Positions 57,110 through 64,000 of a stretch of 64,000 nt of DNA are shown here, in pieces. The notes beneath the pieces were generated by a model that searched no databases, was not told the origin of the DNA, and saw only the letters and a program-made list of their open reading frames with translations. Positions within the stretch are counted from its first letter, which is position 1, and each line of letters opens with the position of its first letter. Source of the DNA: Prostheceraeus crozeri (lineage: Eukaryota > Platyhelminthes > Polycladida > Euryleptidae); NCBI GenBank assembly GCA_907163375.1, contig CAJQUW010014290.1, forward strand, positions 1 to 64,000. The letters run 5' to 3'. A program made the translations under genes and the position numbers.

Positions 57110-58825
57110 GCGATTGAAGTCAATAAGAAAATACTTTCCTTAACCGAACTCAAAGGTGCAGAATCATGGAAAGCAGATAGGCGTTGAGCAGATAAAAGGA
57201 AATCCTGCCTTAAGTATACACGTCAACAAATGCAATGAAATTACTACATTTGATTGTTTACAATGAAGTAAATGATTGCTTCGAAATGGAATACCAAGGT
57301 AAATATAAACCATAAGTTCGAATAATAGAGCCGATTAAAATTAAAAGCAAAATACCTTCCATCAGCTGAACTTTTATATACAATGGCAAATCAATTTGTC
57401 TGGGATGATGTAAATGACTATAATCTTACATGTAGACATGTCTATCTATTGGTTTTCTCATCGATTGCAGCGAAAGCAAAGTTGTGAATTTCAGATCAAA
57501 TTCAAAGTTGAAGAAACTTTTGTCATACCTCAAGGCATCGTCCTCTGTCATCAACGTTGAGGTCTCACCTCTCTTCAGATCTGCATGTAATTCACATTCT
57601 CTGCAAAAAACAATTCGGCGCAACATGGGCTTATAGAATGCATGTTATCTGATACGTCTATCAAAAAATAAGTGAAAAGCGTTCGCGCACACAGACAAAA
57701 TAACTGTCAACATTCACTTGGACAAAATAGCTGTATTGTCAGTTAAGTAGAAATACAGTGGATTTGCTATAGCCAAGTAATTACGACAGCATTCTAATAA
57801 ATTACTCTACACAAAACGTCGAAAAGTACTCTGACTGTCCAATAATCACCTCATTTTTGTACACGACTAAAATGTGAGACAGGCACGCACTGCAGGGAGA
57901 GTTTCCATTTTCTTCTTCAAAAAGTACTCCGTTTGTGAAGCTCAAACTACTGAAAATGAAATGTAAGTAATAGTAGATGGATCAAACAATATCTACAGAA
58001 AAGAAAGCATAATTGCTCTTTGAAATGCATGCACATGCATAGAGGGAGATAAAGTAATAAGATCATGCTGTCATTGCTGCAAACGGCTATTGGTTTGGAC
58101 TAAAGCACCGAAAAAGCCTTGCATCTATTTACAAATGCTAAGAAAAAGTCTCCGGTGAATTTTTATGATTTTCTAATTTCTATATGACCAAATATCAGCA
58201 CTGGAAGTCAAGGGCCGTACCAAGCCCGTTATAAAAAACTCATGAAATATGTTGTGTAGGCTATTTACTATGTATAAGTAGTCAAACTACGTGATAATCA
58301 TGACATTTGTCATGAAGTGTCAACGTGGTAGCCTATACTGACTATGTTAATTGTAAACAAAGTAAATTACCGGTATCTAAAACAGCAACGCACAGACTAT
58401 ACACGTATTACACCATAAACAAGCATGAATGAGCCATAAGTAATTTCCGGCAGGAGGCAGCTGTCACTTGAACTTATTTGCATGTAGTGCGTACAATATT
58501 ACGCGTGCATGTGATTATACATGCTATTACTGATATAGACACAGAAGGCAAAATAATAATGTAATTTTGTATATTCAATGAATGCAGTGAACCACTTTAT
58601 CATTTTAGTGCAGTTTTGATATCTAAATGGAATTGATATTTTCACGAACGTTAAATGCAACCAATTGGCATCAAATAATTTAGCACACTCTCTTTTTAAT
58701 ATATGCAGTTCAAAAAGTCAACATCACTAGAAGAGTCAATAGAGGGATTGAAATCCATGCAATGTGCGAAAGGCGAATGCATATACAAGCAAATTGGTTC
58801 ACAGCGGGTTAGATATAAGAGTCTG
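57110..58825. other. No gene recognised
   Basis: AT-rich with short frames only. The 66-codon minus frame at 57426-57626 has no recognisable motif. Confidence 0.35.
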
Positions 58826-58827
58826 AA

Positions 58828-59335
58828 CTTCCTCTTCTTCTTCTTATTCCTCCTCGGGCTTTTTACCCACTTCATGTGGGGTCGCCGGTGTGGATATCAC
58901 TCGAACTCCGGATTCCATTTCTCCATCGCTTCCTGTCCTTTGTTCTTCCGTCAATCCAGTGGCCATTATATCCTCTTTCGTGAATTCCTTCCATCTTCTC
59001 CTAGGCCTCCCTCTCTTTCGCTTCCCGATCTCCATTTCCCTCACTCTTCTCCACACATAATCCAAATATCTACTCATTACGTGTCCCAGCCATCTCAGTC
59101 GTGTCCCTCTGACTTTACTTTTGAACTCGCAATCTGCACTCGCTTTCGGATATTCTCATTTCTTACTCTGTCCGACTTCTTTCTCAAGCCCAGCGACCAT
59201 CGAGGCATTTTCATTTTTGCTACTTGCATCTTTTCGTCACCACTGTTGCCTACATTCAGTATAACATTGCCGGTCTCACTATCACCTTGAACATTTCGCC
59301 TTCACTTTTTCTGGCATTTTCTATAAGAGCATGAG
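58828..59335 (-). mobile_element. LINE 3' end with GAA-rich tail
   Basis: Minus-strand tail of a non-LTR retrotransposon. Reading from 59335: MFKVIVRPAMLY, a degraded CWA region, VAKMKMPRWSLGLRKK, DRVRNENIRKRVQIA, RLRWLGHVMSR, then (58844-59077) WRRVREMEIGKRKRGRPRRR, WKEFTKEDIMATGLTEE and a final KKPEEE encoded by GAA/GAG repeats. This is the common invertebrate LINE ending ('vRPamlYG', 'emrmLRW..G..r.DrvrN..ir', 'rLrW.GHv', 'GRP..RW.d...eDm...gl'). It is 5'-truncated, with several stops upstream of 59077. The 58703-59290 plus-strand frame is its antisense shadow. Confidence 0.8.
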
Positions 59336-59717
59336 CTTAAACTTTCTAAAACTTTCCAATTTTTTTCTGGACATGGATATGTATCATTTTTGCTGACAGC
59401 TCTTTTACTTTCAAAATTTCTGCTTTGATTACCTATTGATATGGTAAATTCTCTTACATGATGAGTCTCATAGCATCTTTTATTAGGGACAGTCCATGGT
59501 TTATCATACGGACTAGTTTATTACACACAGTAATCAGTAGGTATTTGGGATGTAGCAAAATACCGAGAATTTGTAGTTGTGTGTACTTTACTTCAAGATG
59601 CGTAGTAAAGTAAAACGAAGTCTAGTCTGAAGCCTCATGCGTAGCTAAAAAGACAGCTCAACTGCGGCCTCTGAGGTCATAGAGTGTCCTGAGCTGAGCA
59701 GGTGAAAGATATCGTTG
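59336..59717. other. No gene recognised
   Basis: Short gap between the LINE tail and the mariner-like element. Confidence 0.4.
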
Positions 59718-59719
59718 TA

Positions 59720-61067
59720 CAGGGTGGCCCATTTAAAACCGCCGATTCTAAATGCTTGTAACTTCACTGTTTTTAAGCATATTGAAATGAAAATGACACA
59801 CAATGTTCATCTGTGATTGCTATTTATATTTCTATTCTAATTTATCTGGCAAGTGCATCAAACAATCAAATCTTTTACAATATTGACCACAGAAATTTAC
59901 AAATCAATTTAGATATTAATGATCACAATCTCTTACAATACTGACCATAGAAATCTGCAAATTAATTTAGACATCAATGATCACGAGAAAAGTATGCGAA
60001 ACAGAAATAAATGAGTGTGCCTAAATTTGCGATGACTTTGTCAGATTTCATTTTGGCTATTCAACACCCAGAAAGACGTTGTCATTCCAAATCATGGCTT
60101 CCACAGTGAAGGAACCTTGCGCAATGCGCAGTGTGTTTCGACTCAATGCAAAGCGTTGTTTCGGTGCAGCGGAGGTTTCGCAAAGAACGGCATGACGCGA
60201 TTCCTTCGGGGGATTCAATAAGGAGATGGCATAGCTCTCTACTGAGCAAATGAAGCGTCTTGAATGTGCCCAACGAACCCGAACACGCAGGAGTGATGAG
60301 GATATCGCAGTAGTGCAGGAGCATTTTGAAGATGATCCTCACACCTCAACTCGGCACATTTTTACATTGACGGAGCAGTCAATTGCCAAAACCACCGTTA
60401 GAGAATACACGTTGATTTGTCCAGCAAACATTCACCCTGAGAAGAAGATGGCATGGGCTGCAATTTGTGCTGACAGACTGATCAATCCTTTCTTCTTCGA
60501 CCAAACCGTTGACGGTGAGCGTTACCTTTCCTTGCTACAAGAGCAGTTTTGGCCGGAAGTGAAGCGACTCGGACTCAAAGAGAAGATGAGCTTCATGCAG
60601 GACGGTGCTCCACCGCACTGGAGTCGGGTGGTTTGAAATTGGCTGGACAGGAAGCTTCCAGGCAGATGGATTGTTCGAGGAGGTCCCGAGCGTTGGCCAG
60701 CGCGTTTCCCGGATCTGACGCCCTGTAGCTTCTTCCTGTGGGGCTTCATCAAGTTCAAGGTTTAGGGAACTCGTCCGAGGTACATCGAAGAATTGAAAGA
60801 ACGAATTATCTCAGCTTTCGAAGAAGTGACAGCCAAGATTCGACGCAACACCATGCATGCATATCGTGATCGATTGGCAAGAATTGTAGAAAATGATGGA
60901 CATCATGTCGAAGTACGTATCTTATGACCTGTTGACTTTATGATGTTGAAATTTTTAGAACATAAATTGCATATATGGATGAACATTGTGTTGTTTTCAT
61001 TGACATCTGATCATAAATAGTGAAATTATGGGCATTTAGAATCGGCGGTTTCAAATGGATCACCCTG
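59720..61067 (+). mobile_element. mariner-like (DD41D-type) DNA transposon, deleted
   Basis: 1348 bp with inverted ends of about 50 bp. The left reads CAGGGTGGCCCATTTAAAAC and the right, read inward, CAGGGTGATCCATTTGAAAC, both followed by CGCCGATTCTAAATGC. It is flanked by TA (59718-59719 and 61068-61069). CACCCTGTA is repeated just outside the right end. It contains a transposase with an internal deletion. Confidence 0.9.
60092..60930 (+). pseudogene. DD41D-type transposase, catalytically dead
   Basis: Pieces in order are MASTVKEPCAMRS, the linker MKRLECAQRTRTRRSDEDIA with EHFEDDPHTSTR, HPEKKMAWAAICADRLINPF, FMQDGAPPHWSRVV (second catalytic Asp), then a stop, NWLDRKLPGRWIV, WPARFPDLTPCSFFLWGFIK, a stop, and RPRYIEELKERI with an AYRDRLARIVENDGHHVEV tail. 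The first catalytic Asp region (W.DE) is missing, about 60-100 residues being deleted between REYTLI and the HPEKK segment. The third catalytic Asp of 'LTPxD' is replaced by Ser (LTPCS). The longest open frame is 60250-60636. Confidence 0.85.
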
Positions 61068-61069
61068 TA

Positions 61070-61450
61070 CACCCTGTACATTACAAGAGAGCAACTATAG
61101 CACTTATATGATCGGCATCTAACGATCCAATTTTTGGATGAGTGTTTCCATTCAATTCTTTGGTCAGCCAGTGATAAAGGAAATTTTCGACCAAGAACTT
61201 GCTATAACGTCACCAGTAGACTCCTGATCAATCTGGGTGAGTCAAAACAAAGCAAGAACAACATCGGAATTCATCATTAAGGCTGTTCAGGATGATCAAT
61301 TTTGAATTGCGAAAACAAAGATGAACGACCGATACAAATTTCTACAAAAGTGTTCAGCCATAACATAAGTTCATGTTGACCTTCAGAAAGGCTAGGAACA
61401 ATATATATGATAGCATCAAATGCATTTGATAAGTAGAGAAGGATGAACAG
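61070..61450. other. No gene recognised
   Basis: Short AT-rich gap after the mariner-like element. Confidence 0.35.
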
Positions 61451-61454
61451 CATG

Positions 61455-61555
61455 CTGAACCTAAAAACTGACCACCTGAAATGTCAAATTTCAATTGATT
61501 CTCATATCTTCCAATCGTGCAGCAAATCAAAGTGCAATTTTCAAGAACTTGTAAT
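61455..61555 (+). repeat. Old dispersed repeat, copy 2, left block
   Basis: Matches 50935-51030. The right block is at 62805-62905, displaced by younger insertions. Confidence 0.45.
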
Positions 61556-61583
61556 AATAGCTAAAGAAAATAGCAACGATTAA

Positions 61584-62487
61584 CCCCCAGAGACCTGAGG
61601 GGGATCGAGTGGACCCCGGAGCCATCTTACTTTTTGTGCTGAGGATACATCAACCGCTCACACACATGTAAAATCATCATTTTTGAACATGAATGTGCAT
61701 GTGTTGCTTCATTTCGATTGAATCAGTAGAAATATGGCAGCTAGACCAAAGGGTACCCCTCAGGTGTCAGAGGGTGCAGAAATTCACATAACAAATTTTC
61801 TACTATCAGATGAAAAATATATCTGTGCATGTCCACGTTGGTGCATAATGAGTGAAATTCAATTGTTTAATGTTTACATCATGCTCTTACATGTGCGTTA
61901 TGCTAGAGGATCGCAAAATGCGAATATTTTGTTTTTGCACATGATCGTGCATGACTGGTTGGACTACATGAACAACTCAGTAAAAGACAATGTTCAAAAT
62001 GTTTAAAATGAAAGTCATCATTATATTCACAGTTCAACACTAAAAAAAGACAAGTTTTCACAGCAGCAATTGATGAGTTTGAGATCTCCACAGCTGTTTT
62101 GAGGGTCTTAAAATGCAGCAGTTTTGACTCACTTTATGCCTATTTCTGATAGGTACGGATAAATTTGAAAAAATAGACAAATGTAAAGGTTTTGCTATAT
62201 GGAATAGATAAATTTCATTAAAATCAACTATTTGAGCCTTTGTGGGGACAGAAAGCATCGTAAAACCGCCTCCTTGTACAACTGATGCTGTGCTAAATGT
62301 GGTTGACTTGTAAAAACACCATATGATAATCCTATGAGGACACTCAAAGGATTAGTTATATCGACCTGCTACATGCATCATTGTTTTACTTAAAATCAAC
62401 TTTTGTAATGATTTGACATCGATTTAAGCAGGAAAACTAAGTATTTGTGAAAGGGGTCCACTGGACTCCCCCTCATGTGTGAGAGGG
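61584..62487 (+). mobile_element. piggyBac-like MITE, copy 2
   Basis: 904 bp between perfect TTAA duplications (61580-61583 and 62488-62491). The left end is CCCCCAGAGACCTGAGGGGG; the right end, read inward, is CCCTCTCACACATGAGGGGG, followed by AGTCCAGTGGACCCC. It aligns end to end with 25692-26553. No transposase. The internal frame 61734-62006 overlaps the equivalent frame in copy 1 (EIQLFNV, HDWL.YMNNS), which is repeat similarity rather than proof of coding. Confidence 0.85.
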
Positions 62488-62491
62488 TTAA

Positions 62492-62610
62492 GTCAAGAAA
62501 AGATACCAACACCCTTGATTCCCCGACCGCACTCGCCTGAGCCAGGAATCAAACCGAAGTCCGCGGTGGAGACGAGCTCGCAACTTCTTCACTAGGCCAC
62601 GCTGACGGTT
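62492..62610 (-). mobile_element. tRNA-derived SINE
   Basis: The minus strand carries RNA polymerase III promoter boxes: box A TGGCCTAGTGAAG (in 62584-62599) and box B GGTTTGATTCC (62545-62555), about 30 bp apart. The tail is GGGAATCAAGGGTGTTGG-like and ends at the TTAA shared with the piggyBac-like MITE. The tRNA-like head has lost good cloverleaf pairing. Confidence 0.75.
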
Positions 62611-62684
62611 CAAAATAAATGCGAATTAAGGCAGCAGTCATCTGCATGTTACATCAACAGCTCATTGTCCTATTTTTGACATCA

Positions 62685-62768
62685 CCGCGGACTTCGGTTC
62701 AATTCCAGGGTCGGGCGAGTGTGGTCTGGGAATCAAGGGTTTTGGTGTCTTTTTTGACTTAATCTTTG
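62685..62768 (+). mobile_element. tRNA-derived SINE, 5'-truncated copy
   Basis: Same family as 62492-62610 in opposite orientation. It starts at CCGCGGACTTC, includes box B GGTTCAATTCC (62696-62706) and continues through the same tail to GACTTAA. Box A is absent. Confidence 0.75.
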
Positions 62769-64000
62769 TCATTCTCTATGTTCGATATATTGCGACAGAC
62801 CTTCATTGTCAGCTTGCATCAATGAATATTCGTCATCATATTTTCTGCACGATGGTCAAAATATGAAAATTGTTCAATCTACAGATCACAATTTTTCAAT
62901 AAGAAAACATGTGAGTTTGAGAGCGCATTTACCACGAGGAAAACGAGCACTTTGTGACATTTCCTTTTTTTGTCTTGTGGGAAGTTTTACAAAAAGTTAA
63001 TTTCTCAAATGTTAGTCTCACCATTAAGAAAATAACTTTTGCAAAATTATCATCTTGCAGGGAAGTATGAGAAGCTACATGATGCATTCTCCAAGGGTTG
63101 TTCAACTGTTGTGTAACCAACCGAGAGGAAGAAATCATTGAAATGATAACGAGGTAATATTAGGAATTGCAATCCCGAATATTTTTCCAAAGTTTCGAGA
63201 TCACCGGATTAGGCAACATATCGCTCCATAACAATTTAGAGAAAGAAGATTGTTTTCAAGTAGTCAGTCCTCTTGCTGCATGCTTTATTCCGTTATGGTT
63301 AAGTAAAAAATTAATTACAGGGTTTGTTGGCGTTGTGCTTGCTTCCTCAATTTTACTGAGAGTATAGCAGACGAAAAGGAGGTGAAAATGCAGCCACCGA
63401 TTCTATCTATCGGTTCAATTTCTTGTTTATGAATTTTTGACTTCCCCACCATTCTCGTCTACTACGTATATTTCCGTCATCAAAAATCAAGAATACTCAC
63501 GGCGATGTATCAATATAATAGTTGCGCTATCTTCCAGTGTAATCAGGTGTCCAGCACTTTGTGAGCAAGTATTTGCATGGTTGGATGGATCTCTGAGAGC
63601 GAATTCAAAAACTACATTTTAATGCGAAGTGATCACTGCAGAACGCTGTACAGAGCTTGATACTATGTATTGTGATCAATATATTCTAAATTAAGGAATT
63701 CTTATAGGCGAAGATTATCTGATATCACAATTTTCGAAATTCATTAGAGTAAGAATATCAAACTTGGAAATCAAGTCTTACTTCTCAATATGAATCGAGA
63801 TGGGGAAAATGAGGAAAATGGAAACAACATGATCGTTCGAGATGTACAAAACTGTGAACGTTCGGATAATCTTTAACCTGAGAACCGCGACTAATACAAC
63901 GTTTCCTTGCTAAAAGCTATAAATAGAGTACTTTTGAAGAATATGACTATAATACTTCTATCAGTGGCGGCTTTAGCGATCATGCCCTTCATGCTCAGCA
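62769..64000. other. No gene recognised; old repeat block near 62805-62905
   Basis: AT-rich. The block 62805-62905 matches 51060-51160. The remaining frames (for example 62806-63000, 63167-63367) have no motif. Confidence 0.4.

Noticed and set aside
58703-59290. 195-codon plus-strand frame
   Set aside because: Antisense of the LINE tail, whose minus-strand reading shows the conserved GRP..RW and RLRW.GHV motifs.
62492-62610. Functional tRNA gene
   Set aside because: A and B boxes are present but the cloverleaf stems do not pair and the sequence continues into a SINE tail.
1-64000. CRISPR arrays, rRNA genes, bacterial operons
   Set aside because: No regular short repeat/spacer array, rRNA core sequence or tightly packed gene string anywhere. 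The window is eukaryotic repeat-rich DNA.

Overview
This is a gene-poor, AT-rich stretch of an animal nuclear genome, almost certainly an invertebrate. It carries Penelope-like retroelements, CR1/L2-like and other LINE tails, a tRNA-derived SINE, Tc1/mariner, hAT, piggyBac-like and PIF/Harbinger-like DNA transposons, and a weak Polinton-like relic. There are no prokaryotic operons and no rRNA or functional tRNA genes. The recurrent 'taggcct' word and the element mix would fit a marine deuterostome, but that is a guess.

Layout. 1-4.4 kb: almost featureless, with one LINE scrap. 4.4-8.9 kb: three unrelated Penelope-like remnants. One is split by an hAT-type MITE with an 8-bp target duplication. 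One sits inside a piggyBac-like element that has TTAA duplications. 11.3-13.0 kb: a nearly complete Tc1-type transposon with TA duplications, intact DD34E triad and one internal stop. 13.8-19.2 kb: an hAT-type element (8-bp duplication) hosting a striking insertion, two almost identical Penelope elements joined 5'-to-5' and bounded by a perfect 13-bp target duplication. 21.6-23.3 kb: a mariner-like element with about 157-bp terminal inverted repeats (TIRs), followed by another Penelope fragment. 25-32.2 kb: two 456-bp inverted arms enclosing a piggyBac-like MITE, a LINE tail, a 420-bp MITE and a composite repeat with a nested hAT MITE. 33-38.6 kb: Harbinger-like and hAT MITEs, a broken hAT transposase, and the Polinton-like relic. 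39-43.8 kb: the one stretch that looks like a non-transposon gene, a minus-strand coiled-coil protein with a probable small intron. An iterated TTGATAGCAA motif lies upstream of it, then a pyrimidine-rich 315-bp tandem array and a third copy of the hAT MITE. 44-55 kb: mostly unassigned DNA. 55.5-62.8 kb: a second copy of the composite repeat (with its own nested hAT MITE), a LINE tail, a second mariner-like element with a lost catalytic residue, a second piggyBac-like MITE and an inverted SINE pair.

The most interesting pattern is mechanistic. Two independent Penelope-like insertions, at 14.4-18.0 kb and 7.0-8.3 kb, have the same architecture: two copies, 5' ends joined, 3' ends outward, one target duplication around the pair, and a short extra tail on only one arm. 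This suggests that target-primed reverse transcription from both strands of one break is a regular outcome for these elements. I found no new defence or metabolic system. The coiled-coil gene and its upstream motif array are the best candidates for undescribed host biology. All identifications come from reading motifs; no database search was run.
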